Below, piece by piece: positions 22,159-30,444 of a DNA stretch of 36,737 nt. The stretch's first letter is position 1. The number at the start of each line of letters is the position of its first letter. The notes below the pieces were generated by a model that ran no database searches, was not told the DNA's origin, and saw only the letters and a program-made list of their open reading frames with translations. The position numbers and the translations under genes were made by a program. Source of the DNA: an uncultured Acidimicrobiaceae bacterium (GTDB lineage Bacteria > Actinomycetota > Acidimicrobiia > Acidimicrobiales > Aldehydirespiratoraceae); NCBI GenBank assembly GCA_913041415.1, contig CAJWHS010000018.1, positions 1 through 36,737 of the forward strand. Reading direction: 5' to 3'.

Positions 22159-23778
22159 ATGCCGAATTTCGCCAGCATCTGGGAAGGGATCGCCGACGCT
22201 GTGCCCGATGCGATCGCCGCTGCGCACGGTTTCGACTCGCACTCTTGGAGGGAGTTCGAGGATCGCAGCGCCCGAATCGCCGCCGCGATCGACGCCGCCG
22301 GGATCGGTCACGATGACAAGGTCGGGCTCTACCTCTACAACGGGTTCGAGTACGAAGAGGCGCAATTCGCGGGGTTCAAGCAGCGCGCCGTGCCGAGCAA
22401 CGTCAACTATCGCTACCTGGCCGACGAACTGGCGTATCTACTCACCAACGCCGACGCGAAGGCGCTCTTCTTCGACGTCACGCTCGCGGACCGTGTGGCG
22501 GAGGTTCGCGACCGGTGTCCTGATCTCCAGCTGATGATCCAGGTCGGGGGTGGCGAGCTGCTCGACGGCGCTGTCCACTACGACGATCTCCTTGCGACCC
22601 ACGAGCCTGCACCTCGTATCGAGCGATCTGGTGATGACCTCTGGTTCCTGTACACCGGCGGCACGACGGGCAATCCCAAAGCCGTCATGTGGCCCCACGC
22701 CGAGCTCCAGAAGAGCGCAGAAGCCTTCTATCGCCCGCTCGGACAACCGGTGCCCACCACGGTCGAGGCCGCCATCGCCGACGCAGTCGAACTTCACGAA
22801 CGCAACCGCACGACCCGTGTGCTCGCTGGCGCGCCGCTGATGCACGGCACGTCGGGCATCGTGTCGTTGCAGGTCCTGATGACTGGTGGTGCCGTGGCCA
22901 CCCTTCCGGGCCGCTCGTTCGACGCCAAGGAACTGTGGGAGGTCGTCGCCCATCACCGACTGACCATGCTTGCCATCGTCGGCGAGGCATTCTCCCGCCC
23001 GATGCTTGAGGAACTCGATCGGGCGAAGGCGGCGGGGGACCCCCACGACCTCTCTAGCTTGTTCCAGATCATGTCCTCAGGTGTCATGTGGTCGAAGGAG
23101 TCCAAGACGCGATTCCTCGAGCACAAGAAGCTCACCTTGCTTGACACGCTCGGCTCCTCGGAGAGCCCGGGGCAGGGAAGCCAGCTCACCAAGGGCGATG
23201 CCGACCAGGCCAAGACCGCCAAGTTCGAACTCGGTGACACCACCGTTGTGATCACCGATGACGGCCACATCGTCGAACCCGGTTCCAGAGAGCGAGGTCG
23301 CCTCGCTAACCGCGGCGTCGTGCCACTCGGCTACTTCAAGGACGAGAAGAAGACCGCCGAAACCTTCCCAACGATCAACGGTGTGCGCTATTCGATCCCC
23401 GGCGATTACGCGACTGTCGAAACCGACGGCACGATCACCTTGCTCGGCCGCGGTTCGGTCAGTATCAACTCCGGTGGCGAGAAGATCTACCCCGAGGAGG
23501 TCGAGGAGGCTCTGAAGTCGCACCCCGACGTCATCGACTGCAATGTCGTCGGTTTGCCCGACGAACGTTGGGGGCAGACCGTCAACGCCGTGCTCAGCTT
23601 CGAAGACGGCGCCGATATCAGCGACGACGACCTCATCGCCCACGCCCGAACCCGCATTGCCGCCCACAAGACCCCAAAGCGCATTCTGCGGGTCGACAGC
23701 GTTCTTCGCGGCGCGAACGGCAAGGCCGACTACGCCTGGGCCAAGAAGACCGCCGAGGAGCTCTCCGGCATCTCCTGA
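22159..23778 (+). CDS. Acyl-CoA synthetase (FadD-like, AMP-forming)
   Basis: A 539-residue adenylate-forming enzyme that activates a carboxylic acid to its CoA thioester through an acyl-AMP. The P-loop-like A3 motif is LYTGGTTGNPKAVMWPH (about residues 160-176). LLDTLGSSESPGQG covers A5, GDYATVETDGTITLLGR the A7/A8 hinge, SINSGGEKIYPEEVEEAL follows, and the C-terminal catalytic Lys lies in ANGKADYAW. The short insert and motif spellings resemble actinobacterial FadD19/FadD3-type enzymes that act on steroid side chains or ring fragments, in line with the steroid-type genes at 30445-32869. The substrate is inferred only. Its stop is three bases from that of the convergent mycothione reductase gene. 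Confidence 0.87.
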   Translation: MPNFASIWEGIADAVPDAIAAAHGFDSHSWREFEDRSARIAAAIDAAGIGHDDKVGLYLYNGFEYEEAQFAGFKQRAVPSNVNYRYLADELAYLLTNADAKALFFDVTLADRVAEVRDRCPDLQLMIQVGGGELLDGAVHYDDLLATHEPAPRIERSGDDLWFLYTGGTTGNPKAVMWPHAELQKSAEAFYRPLGQPVPTTVEAAIADAVELHERNRTTRVLAGAPLMHGTSGIVSLQVLMTGGAVATLPGRSFDAKELWEVVAHHRLTMLAIVGEAFSRPMLEELDRAKAAGDPHDLSSLFQIMSSGVMWSKESKTRFLEHKKLTLLDTLGSSESPGQGSQLTKGDADQAKTAKFELGDTTVVITDDGHIVEPGSRERGRLANRGVVPLGYFKDEKKTAETFPTINGVRYSIPGDYATVETDGTITLLGRGSVSINSGGEKIYPEEVEEALKSHPDVIDCNVVGLPDERWGQTVNAVLSFEDGADISDDDLIAHARTRIAAHKTPKRILRVDSVLRGANGKADYAWAKKTAEELSGIS

Positions 23779-23781
23779 GGC

Positions 23782-25137
23782 TCACAACTCGAGTAGAGCC
23801 TGCTCGATGACCTCTGGCAGCGCCGGATGGATGTAGTACTGCCCCCGGCTCATCTCATCGACCGTGCGGCCGAACACCATCCCCTGAATCAGTTGCTGGA
23901 TCAGGGTCGATGCCTGTGGTCCGCAGATGTGGGCCCCGAGCAGTGTGCGGGTCTGGGTGTCCATCACCAGCTTCACGATGCTCGTGGTGTCTTCCATCGC
24001 CCAGCCGTACGCAGCAGAGCTGTACTGCTGGACGTGCGCTTTGTAGCTCCTGCCGGCCGCGACGGCCTGGCGCTCGGTCATACCGACCGATGCCACCTGC
24101 GGGTGCCCGAAGACGGCGTGAGGAATGAACTCGTGGTTGACCTCGACCATCGAATCAGGGTTCGACAGGTTGTGGGCGATGACTCGTGCCTCGTGGTTGG
24201 CCACGTGCTTGAGCTGCACCGGATTTGTGACGTCGCCGAGGGCGAAGACGCCATCGATGGTGGTGCGGAGGTGGGTGTCCGTCACGACGTAACCGGCGTC
24301 GTCCATCTCGTAGCCGTGCTCGGCGAGTCGGAGCTGATCGCCGTTGGGGACCCGGCCCGTCGCAACGAGAACGGCATCGACCCGAAGTTCCTCTCCGTCG
24401 GGGAACAGTTCGAGCACGATGTCATCGCCCTCGGTGCGAGCCGAGGTCACGTCGGTCATGAACCGGGTGTCGAACTTCTGACAGTACGCCTCGGTGAAGG
24501 CAGCGGAAATCGCCTCGTCCTCGTTGCGGAGCATGGCATCGCTGCGAACGATGAAGGTGACCTCCGAGCCGAGAAGGCCGAACACATTGCCGAGCTCCGT
24601 AGCGATATAGCCGCCGCCGAGTACGGCGAGCCGCTTCGGCAACTCGTCGACCCGCATGATCGTGTCGGAGGTGTGGTAGCCGACCTCGTCGAGCCCCGGG
24701 ATCGGCGGAATGAAGGCCCGTGCGCCCGCCGCGATCACGATTTTCTTGGCCGTGATGACGTCGTCACCGACCCGGATCTCCTTGGGGCCGACGAAGGTCG
24801 CCGAGTCCTGGTAGACGGTGACATTGTCGAGGCCCTTGCGGTAGTCCTCGCCGGCGGCGGCAATCGGATCGATACGGTCGAAGATCCGGTCGCGGATCGC
24901 CGCCCAGTTGGCTCCTTCGAAGGTGGTGTGCACGCCAAGCCGCGGGCCGCTGTGGGCGGCGAGTTCGGCGATCTCCGCGGCGTACACGAGCATCTTCGAC
25001 GGGATGCAACCCACGTTCATGCAGGTGCCGCCGAAAAGGCTTCGCTCGACCATGGCGATATCGAGGTTGTCGTGCTCCGGACCGATGATCGAGTTACCAG
25101 ATCCCGCGCCGATGATGACGAGGTCGTGCGTGCGCAT
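23782..25137 (-). CDS. mtr: Mycothione reductase
   Basis: A 451-residue flavoprotein disulfide reductase that regenerates mycothiol from its disulfide with NADPH. The N-terminal FAD fold is DLVIIGAGSGNSII. The redox disulfide lies in LFGGTCMNVGCIPSKMLVYAAE (about residues 34-55), the NAD(P)H fold in AVLGGGYIATELGNVFGLLG, the second FAD motif in GVFALGDVTN, and the catalytic His-Glu pair in HPALPEVIEQALLEL at the C-terminus. The GSGNSI spelling and the GGTCMNVGC motif fit Mtr better than lipoamide or mercuric reductase. It implies a mycothiol-making actinobacterium. TAGCCT lies six bases before ATG 25137. Confidence 0.9.
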   Translation of the reverse strand: MRTHDLVIIGAGSGNSIIGPEHDNLDIAMVERSLFGGTCMNVGCIPSKMLVYAAEIAELAAHSGPRLGVHTTFEGANWAAIRDRIFDRIDPIAAAGEDYRKGLDNVTVYQDSATFVGPKEIRVGDDVITAKKIVIAAGARAFIPPIPGLDEVGYHTSDTIMRVDELPKRLAVLGGGYIATELGNVFGLLGSEVTFIVRSDAMLRNEDEAISAAFTEAYCQKFDTRFMTDVTSARTEGDDIVLELFPDGEELRVDAVLVATGRVPNGDQLRLAEHGYEMDDAGYVVTDTHLRTTIDGVFALGDVTNPVQLKHVANHEARVIAHNLSNPDSMVEVNHEFIPHAVFGHPQVASVGMTERQAVAAGRSYKAHVQQYSSAAYGWAMEDTTSIVKLVMDTQTRTLLGAHICGPQASTLIQQLIQGMVFGRTVDEMSRGQYYIHPALPEVIEQALLEL

Positions 25138-25143
25138 GGGCGC

Positions 25144-25149
25144 AGGCTA
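25144..25149 (-). promoter_or_regulatory. -10 element of a leaderless mtr transcript
   Basis: TAGCCT on the minus strand, six bases before ATG 25137. The rest of 25138-25253 shows only the plus-strand -10 for the next gene. Confidence 0.55.
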
Positions 25150-25241
25150 GGCCGACCGATACAGGGCGACGAACATCAGTCCGATGGCGATGCCCGGCTC
25201 CACGCTGCCGGCGCAGGCATCGGCGCGTGGAGCAGCGGGGC

Positions 25242-25247
25242 TAGGGT
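25242..25247 (+). promoter_or_regulatory. -10 element of a leaderless MaoC-like transcript
   Basis: TAGGGT lies six bases before ATG 25254. Confidence 0.55.
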
Positions 25248-25253
25248 CTGGTC

Positions 25254-25730
25254 ATGACCGATCGCCCTGTCTCTGGGAAGTGGTTCGAGGAGTTGACCGA
25301 GGGCCTCGTCATCCATCACGTCATCCGTCGCACGATCACCGAAGCTGACAACGTGGGCTTCACCACGATGACGATGAACCCGGCGTGGCTGCATCTCGAC
25401 GCCGACTACGCCGCCAAGGAGACCGAGTTTGGAAAACCGCTCGTGAACTCGCTGCTGACGCTCAGCCTGGCGGTCGGTATTTCCGTGCACGAGACGACCC
25501 TCGGGACCACGGTGGCCAATCTGGGTTTCGAGGAGAGCATCTTCCCGGCACCGGTTTTCCACGGCGACACCATCCGAGTTGAGACCGAGGTCCTGAAGCG
25601 CCGGGCGTCGTCGTCTCGGCCGAACCAGGGCGTGGTCATGTTGGAACACCGGGTGTTCAACCAGGATGACGTGCTCGTGTGCCGCACCGTGCGAAACGCA
25701 CTCATGCTGCGCCGCCCCGACGGCAGCTGA
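25254..25730 (+). CDS. MaoC-like hot-dog hydratase
   Basis: A 158-residue single hot-dog domain protein of the MaoC dehydratase family. [44 protein letters not shown] matches the family hydratase region, with Asp/Asn and His in the usual catalytic places. [21 protein letters not shown] completes the fold. Such proteins hydrate enoyl-CoA or mesaconyl-type CoA esters. The neighbour on the opposite strand is a CitE-like CoA-ester lyase. This pairing is often found with (S)-citramalyl- or malyl-CoA chemistry, so the two may act in one short pathway. The stop codon directly abuts the stop of that gene (TGATCA). Confidence 0.85.
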   Translation: MTDRPVSGKWFEELTEGLVIHHVIRRTITEADNVGFTTMTMNPAWLHLDADYAAKETEFGKPLVNSLLTLSLAVGISVHETTLGTTVANLGFEESIFPAPVFHGDTIRVETEVLKRRASSSRPNQGVVMLEHRVFNQDDVLVCRTVRNALMLRRPDGS

Positions 25731-26570
25731 TCAGTCGTCGGCCTGGGCGAGCACGCGGCGCGCCTGCACTGCGACCGGCTCGTCGACCATCTGACCTTCG
25801 AACGCGACCGACGCCACACCCTGTGCCTTGGCGTCGTCGTACGCCTCGAGGAGCGAACGGGCCCGGTCGATCTCTTCACTCGACGGGAGAAAGGCCTCGT
25901 TGGCGATCGCGACCTGCGCTGGGTGAATGCAGAGCTTGCCGCTGTAACCCATCGCGCGCGCCTCGAGACACTCTCGGCGGCAACGGCCATCGTCGGTGAA
26001 GTCGGCGACGATCTGGTCGATCACCGTGACCTCGGCAAGACGGCCCGCGAGGGCAATCTGGGCTCGGGCGTAGCCGACCTCATCGTTGGAGGCTGTGCGC
26101 ACCCCGCCCAGGTCGGCGATGAAGTCCTCGGCGCCGAAGTAGCCGGCGCTGATCACGTCGTGGGCAAGGAGGGACCGAGCGTCAGCAACGCCGAGGGCAG
26201 TCTCGACCCCACCGATGACCGGCATGTCGAGTCCGTGGTCGGCCAGCCGCTCAGTGAGCGAGTCGAGTCTGGCGATGGTCTCGATCTTGGGTACGACGAT
26301 GCCGGCGAGCCCTTCGGTCGGGAGGCTGTCGAGATCATCGTCGTGCCATGGTGTCGTGTCGTCGTTGACCCGAACCAGGATGGGGAGCTGCCCGGCCAGG
26401 TCGGCGACCGCCGAGCGCATCTCGGCCCGAGCGGTGTCCTTGGTATCGGGCGGGGTGGCATCTTCCAGGTCGATCACGATTGCGTCGGCGCCGGTGCGCG
26501 GCATCTTCCGCAGGAGGTCGGGCCGGACGGCCGGGGCGAACAGCAATGAGCGGAGACGATGAGGGAGCAC
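25731..26570 (-). CDS. CitE-like CoA-ester lyase (HpcH/HpaI aldolase family)
   Basis: A 279-residue TIM-barrel lyase. RSLLFAPAVRPDLLRKMPRTGADAIVIDLEDATPPDTKD is the typical N-terminal CitE region with the Asp-Glu metal motif. VRVNDDTTPWHDDDL, GIVVPKIET, IGGVETALGVADARSLL with the metal-binding Glu, GAEDFIADLGG and SGKLCIHPAQVAIANEAF follow. Family members cleave citramalyl-CoA, malyl-CoA or related beta-hydroxyacyl-CoA. No citrate lyase subunits are nearby, so citrate lyase itself is unlikely. GTG 26570 is chosen because TAGGGT lies six bases upstream on the minus strand (26582-26577). Confidence 0.88.
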   Translation of the reverse strand: MLPHRLRSLLFAPAVRPDLLRKMPRTGADAIVIDLEDATPPDTKDTARAEMRSAVADLAGQLPILVRVNDDTTPWHDDDLDSLPTEGLAGIVVPKIETIARLDSLTERLADHGLDMPVIGGVETALGVADARSLLAHDVISAGYFGAEDFIADLGGVRTASNDEVGYARAQIALAGRLAEVTVIDQIVADFTDDGRCRRECLEARAMGYSGKLCIHPAQVAIANEAFLPSSEEIDRARSLLEAYDDAKAQGVASVAFEGQMVDEPVAVQARRVLAQADD

Positions 26571-26576
26571 GCTGGC

Positions 26577-26582
26577 ACCCTA
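26577..26582 (-). promoter_or_regulatory. -10 element of a leaderless CitE-like transcript
   Basis: TAGGGT on the minus strand, six bases before GTG 26570. Confidence 0.55.
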
Positions 26583-26607
26583 CGCGCCGATCTGGCAGCG
26601 TGACGTC

Positions 26608-26634
26608 ATGTCCGACGGGGGAGTGGAACGATGA
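26608..26634 (+). other. Possible 8-codon leader ORF before the VOC gene
   Basis: ATG 26608 reads MSDGGVER and stops at TGA 26632-26634, which overlaps the ATG of the VOC gene (26631) as ATGA. CAGCGT, one base from TAGCGT, lies six bases before it, as in leaderless starts here. The VOC gene has its own GGGGGAG, so this may be chance. Confidence 0.25.
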
Positions 26635-27080
26635 AACAGCAGGGTGTGAACCGAGTCGTGATGGCCGTTCGCGATCTCGAAGCCGGTCGGGCGTTCTACG
26701 AGGAGCTCCTCCACTGCACATTCCACTCCGCCAACGATGAGGAGGCGAGCGCGTTCGGCGTGCAGGTGCTGATGTCGTGGGACGGTGGAATCGAACTCGT
26801 CGCCCCGATCGAGGGAGCGGGAAGTCATGTCGACGCGATCCTCGACACCAAGGGGGAAGGCCTCATCGGCGTGGTGTGGGCCGTTGCCGATGCCGACCGG
26901 GCCAAAGAGGCGGCCGAGCGACTCGGCGTTCCCAGCTTCTTCACGCTGGACTACGACCAAGACCAGATCGACGCCAACCTCCAGGGTCGGTTCACGAAGT
27001 ACTACCAGCACTTCCTGATGCCCTCGGGGCCGCTCGGCGACGCTCAGGTGCTCGTCGGCGAGTTCGAGACGCCGGACTGA
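26631..27080 (+). CDS. VOC (glyoxalase/dioxygenase) superfamily protein
   Basis: A 149-residue vicinal-oxygen-chelate protein with two beta-alpha-beta-beta-beta modules. The first begins GVNRVVMAVRDLEAGRAFYEELLHCTF, the usual VOC opening, and the second starts near EGLIGVVWAVADADRAKEAAERLG. Candidate metal ligands are few: Glu in GGIELVAP and Glu in VGEFETPD. Glyoxalase, epimerase, dioxygenase and resistance proteins share this fold, so the reaction is not predictable. GGGGGAG lies seven bases before ATG 26631. Its stop is three bases from that of the convergent LLM oxidoreductase gene. Confidence 0.82.
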   Translation: MKQQGVNRVVMAVRDLEAGRAFYEELLHCTFHSANDEEASAFGVQVLMSWDGGIELVAPIEGAGSHVDAILDTKGEGLIGVVWAVADADRAKEAAERLGVPSFFTLDYDQDQIDANLQGRFTKYYQHFLMPSGPLGDAQVLVGEFETPD

Positions 27081-27083
27081 GCG

Positions 27084-28289
27084 TCAGATCGAGATCGCGA
27101 ACTCCGGTGGGGTGGCCTGGTCGACGATCGGGTCAACCAGGCTGTTGAACGTCGGGAACCGGCGCTGGGCCTGCCGGCGATACTTCGTGGTCGAATGCTC
27201 CGGGTCGGTGTCGAACTCGGGGATCACCTGCTGGCCAAAGACCTCGATCATCTCCAGCACCTGCTCGTGCGCGAAGCCCTCGTCGGGGGTGCCGAACGTG
27301 ACCTGGGTGCAGCCGACGTCCTGGTAGGCCTGAAGCTGCTCGCACACTTCTTCAGGGTTTCCGCACAGCATGTAGCCCTCGGCGATCGCCCAGTCGAGGG
27401 TGGCGTCGTCGAGTTCGGCGTGCGCTCGGGCGTTCGGCCACACGATGGCGTCGGGGCTCTGCGGCATCGAGTCGTGGTAGAGGTTCACCATCGTGACCCG
27501 GTAGCCGCGAAGGTTGCGTTTCGCCATGGCTCGCGCTTCCTCGCGGTCCTCGAGGCAGATGACGGCGTTGGTCATCATCACGTTGTGGTTCTGGAACTGA
27601 CCGACCGGGTCGCTGACGTTCTCGGCCGCTTCGAGGTAGGCGTCAACCCGCCCCTTCAAGTTATGGATCGGTTCGAAGTTGAAGGCGATCGCGCCGAGGC
27701 CCATGGCGCCGGCCTTTGCGTAGGTAGCGGGATTGCCGCACGCCACCCACATCGGGGGGTGGCCCTCGCCGTAGGGCTTCGGGAGGATGTTGTGAGGCGT
27801 TGGCACCGAGAACGCCTCACCATGGTGCTCGTAGTCCTTTTGTTCCCACATGCGCGGGATCTCGCGAATGACCTCGTCCCACATGGCCTTGGTCTCGGTG
27901 AGTTCGGTGCCGTTGAATGTCCGGACCTCGTGGCTGCCGGCGCCCCGACCGGTGCCGAACTCGAACCGGCCCTCGGAAAGGTGGTCCATCATCGCCGCTC
28001 GTTCGGCGATGCGAACCGGGTGGTCCTTACTCGTCGGGAATGAGGTGATGGCCGAGCCGACATGGATCTGGTTGGTCCGTCCGGCGACGTAACCCATCAC
28101 CGGATACGGCGCGGACATATGGCTGTATTCGGTGAGTCCGTGGTGTTCGCCGAACCAGGCGTACTTCCAGTTGTGGCGATCACCGAGCACGGCGTACTTG
28201 GCTTCGCGCATGAGCATCAGATGCTCAGAATCGGGATCGTGTGCTGCGGGCCCCGGCAGGTACCCGTTGAAGAACAGCCCGAACTCCAT
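27084..28289 (-). CDS. LLM-class flavin-dependent oxidoreductase
   Basis: A 401-residue luciferase-like monooxygenase. MEFGLFFNGYLPG is the first barrel strand. WKYAWFGEHHGLTEYSHMSAP, IHVGSAITSFPTSKDHPVRIAERAAMMDHLSEGRFEFGTGRGAGSHE and PPMWVACGNPATYAKAGAMGLG are family signatures, with the typical WFGEHH and GRGAG. It uses reduced FMN or F420; which one cannot be read. ATG 28289 is chosen because GAGGGGG lies directly upstream and homology starts there; a longer in-frame start adds non-coding-like residues. TAGCGT at 28327-28322 is a likely -10. Relatives occur near steroid and fatty-acid catabolic genes in actinobacteria. Confidence 0.88.
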   Translation of the reverse strand: MEFGLFFNGYLPGPAAHDPDSEHLMLMREAKYAVLGDRHNWKYAWFGEHHGLTEYSHMSAPYPVMGYVAGRTNQIHVGSAITSFPTSKDHPVRIAERAAMMDHLSEGRFEFGTGRGAGSHEVRTFNGTELTETKAMWDEVIREIPRMWEQKDYEHHGEAFSVPTPHNILPKPYGEGHPPMWVACGNPATYAKAGAMGLGAIAFNFEPIHNLKGRVDAYLEAAENVSDPVGQFQNHNVMMTNAVICLEDREEARAMAKRNLRGYRVTMVNLYHDSMPQSPDAIVWPNARAHAELDDATLDWAIAEGYMLCGNPEEVCEQLQAYQDVGCTQVTFGTPDEGFAHEQVLEMIEVFGQQVIPEFDTDPEHSTTKYRRQAQRRFPTFNSLVDPIVDQATPPEFAISI

Positions 28290-28397
28290 GTCGCCCCCTC
28301 GGCATCGCGTCGGCGGGACAGACGCTACGGGGGCGGCAGCGAGTGAGCAAGAACTCGATGGTCTCGTCAGCCGGGCGTAGGGCTGCCGTCCCACCGG

Positions 28398-29243
28398 CTA
28401 CACCGTCGTCAGGAGCGCCACCATGCCGAGGCCGTTGATCAGGGCGTGGGTGATGATCGAGGCGCCGATGCGTCCGGTGAGGAGTCGTCCCATGCCGAGC
28501 GCGATGCCCAGGGTGAACAGCACGGGGAACCGGCTCGGTTCAAAGTGGGCCGCTGCGAATGCGGCGGAGGTGATGAGCAACACCCACCATTCCGACATTC
28601 CCCGCTTCAGCAGGGCGCTCCACCACAGGCCCCGGTAGACGAGTTCCTCGATCACCGGGACGGCGGTGGCGGCGAACACGGCGACGAAGACGATCCAGAT
28701 CGTCAGGCCCGACGTGTCCGCGACCTTGACGAGCCCGTCCGATCCTTCCGGCGAATCGTCGAGGCCTTCGTCTGCGGCGTCTTCGAGGAGTTCCGCAACG
28801 CTTGCCGTTGGTGTCTCGGCACCCAGCTCGTTCATTGCAGCGACAACGCCGGCGACCGCCAGAAAGCCGCCGACCACCAACACGGGCCCGATGAGCCAAT
28901 CGATCTTCCGAACGACCATCCCGTAATCGCGGTCGATCCCGGTGCCCTTGCACCTCGCGACCCACCAGACGAAGGCGCCCTGAGCGATCTGGGGGCCGGC
29001 GACGAGAAGTGGGAGCCACGGCGAGTTCAGGGCTGCGTCGGGAGCGACCAGTGCCATGATCCCGACCAGCACGATCGAGGCCACGACGAAGACCCCGAAG
29101 CTGGCAAGCGCGTCACCGAGACCCCACCGGGCGGACGGCGGGAACGGGATCAGTGGTGGCCGACCCTGGTCCTTCCACTCGCTCGCGCCCCCGGCGGGAT
29201 TCAGCGGAGGAGGTGGTGGGGGTGGGAGTGACGACTCGGCCAT
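28398..29243 (-). CDS. CPBP-family intramembrane metalloprotease
   Basis: A 281-residue membrane protein of the CPBP (CAAX protease/bacteriocin-processing) family. A Pro-rich cytoplasmic head of about 35 residues (seven or more consecutive Pro) precedes six to eight hydrophobic segments. The catalytic motifs are EELVYRGLW (about residue 202), FAAAHFEPSRFP and ITHALINGLG, giving the Glu-Glu-Arg and two His of the family. An acidic loop (ELLEDAADEGLDDSPEGSDG) sits in the middle. Substrates are unknown. TACCCT (29258-29253) lies nine bases before ATG 29243. Confidence 0.88.
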   Translation of the reverse strand: MAESSLPPPPPPPLNPAGGASEWKDQGRPPLIPFPPSARWGLGDALASFGVFVVASIVLVGIMALVAPDAALNSPWLPLLVAGPQIAQGAFVWWVARCKGTGIDRDYGMVVRKIDWLIGPVLVVGGFLAVAGVVAAMNELGAETPTASVAELLEDAADEGLDDSPEGSDGLVKVADTSGLTIWIVFVAVFAATAVPVIEELVYRGLWWSALLKRGMSEWWVLLITSAAFAAAHFEPSRFPVLFTLGIALGMGRLLTGRIGASIITHALINGLGMVALLTTV

Positions 29244-29266
29244 CGGATGGCGAGGGTAGTTGTCAC

Positions 29267-30385
29267 TCAGGGGTGGAGGTCACCGCGGTCGTGCAGGTTC
29301 ATCGCCGGGAACGGCCCGAAGAACCCGTGCTCGTAGAGGCCGTACCCGACCTGATCCCCATAGGTGAACTCGCCGACCGAATCGACGACGCCGTACTGGG
29401 CGAGGCCCCGGATCTCGTCGACGTGGTAGGTGAGCGCTTGCACTACCTCGTCGTCGCCTTGCCACATGCCGTGGCGCCAGTCCTCTTCGAAGCCGTAGCC
29501 GGTGCCGATCGAGATGAAGTTGGTGACGAGCGGCTTGGCGGCGATCGTGATCGGGCCCTCGGGCGCATCGGGCATCGTGATGCGGCTTCCCGAGAGCAGA
29601 CGGGTGCCGGAGATCATGTCGTGATCCCACTCGGGAGTTCCGAGCCACTCGACCGGCCGGTCTGGGTCGGCCCAAACGCGGACGGCCTCTTCGAGGGGAC
29701 GAACCCCGTCGGGGCGCTGGTGACACATGTAGACGATCGAGTGGTCGCCGAAATCGATCGGCATGTAGTTCCACATGCCCGGCATGACCGAGATCGACTG
29801 CCGGATGCCGTCGGGCTGCTTCTCGCCGACAGGGCGCACGCCCCAGGAACGATCGCGACTGCCACCGCAACGGTCAGGCGTGACGGCTATGTCCTCGCCG
29901 GCGACGGTGAGCGTGCCCTCCCAGCGGCCCATCTGCGCGAACCGCTGGGTGTCGAAGACCACCGTGCCCCTGCTGCGCAGATACTGGCGGGGTTCCTCGA
30001 AGGCGGGGATCGATGCCGTCCAGGTGACGTCCATGGCGATGTCGGCGTCGTTCGGTTCGACGATCACCCGGAGCTTCTCGAGCGGCTCGATGATCTCCAC
30101 CCGCATGGGGCCGACCGAGATGTCCATGCGGTCCTCGAGCGGCTTCGAGGTCCGCATGATGCGCTGGGTGCCGTCCTTGGTGACCGCGAGAAACGCGTCG
30201 GTCGTGCCCAGGTTGGGGTATTGCCCGATCCCGAAGATCGCGAAGTACTCGTCGGATGACGGGTGCAGGTTGAAGTAGTAGCGGTCGTAGAAGTTCCGGT
30301 CGGACGTGGCGACGTGGCGGATGAACTCCGAGGTCTGATGGACGGGGTAGTCGTCCCACCCGGATACCGAACGTTCTGCAGTCAT
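29267..30385 (-). CDS. Protein of unknown function, resembling CrtC/AttH-like lipocalin-fold proteins
   Basis: A 372-residue protein without signal peptide or membrane segments. It is rich in aromatic residues and beta strands, with two similar halves each typical of a lipocalin-like barrel (YYFNLHPSSDEYFAIFGIGQYPNLG, then GSRDRSWGVRPVGE). The motif DRSWGVR is shared by AttH/CrtC-like proteins, in which it lines the barrel. Those families include carotenoid hydratases and many uncharacterised actinobacterial proteins, so the function stays open. TACCGT lies six bases before ATG 30385, so it is probably leaderless. Divergent from the DUF35-thiolase-hydratase operon, which hints at a link to lipid or steroid breakdown. 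Confidence 0.7.
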   Translation of the reverse strand: MTAERSVSGWDDYPVHQTSEFIRHVATSDRNFYDRYYFNLHPSSDEYFAIFGIGQYPNLGTTDAFLAVTKDGTQRIMRTSKPLEDRMDISVGPMRVEIIEPLEKLRVIVEPNDADIAMDVTWTASIPAFEEPRQYLRSRGTVVFDTQRFAQMGRWEGTLTVAGEDIAVTPDRCGGSRDRSWGVRPVGEKQPDGIRQSISVMPGMWNYMPIDFGDHSIVYMCHQRPDGVRPLEEAVRVWADPDRPVEWLGTPEWDHDMISGTRLLSGSRITMPDAPEGPITIAAKPLVTNFISIGTGYGFEEDWRHGMWQGDDEVVQALTYHVDEIRGLAQYGVVDSVGEFTYGDQVGYGLYEHGFFGPFPAMNLHDRGDLHP

Positions 30386-30391
30386 GAGAGG

Positions 30392-30397
30392 ACGGTA
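30392..30397 (-). promoter_or_regulatory. -10 element of a leaderless transcript of the CrtC/AttH-like gene
   Basis: TACCGT on the minus strand, six bases before ATG 30385. The same hexamer serves the divergent gene at 30432-30437. Confidence 0.55.
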
Positions 30398-30431
30398 ACT
30401 CGCTGGTTCACGGTGGACCCAATGCTCGCGG

Positions 30432-30437
30432 TACCGT
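30432..30437 (+). promoter_or_regulatory. -10 element of the DUF35-thiolase-hydratase operon
   Basis: TACCGT lies seven bases before GTG 30445. Confidence 0.55.
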
Positions 30438-30444
30438 CTCGTGC

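Noticed and set aside
22116-22178. Longer start for glpD
   Set aside because: It overlaps the divergent gene and both -10 elements; residues before ATG 22115 are not family-like.
28290-28394. Longer start for the LLM oxidoreductase
   Set aside because: The added residues are Arg/Ser/Pro-rich, and a GAGGGGG site directly precedes ATG 28289.
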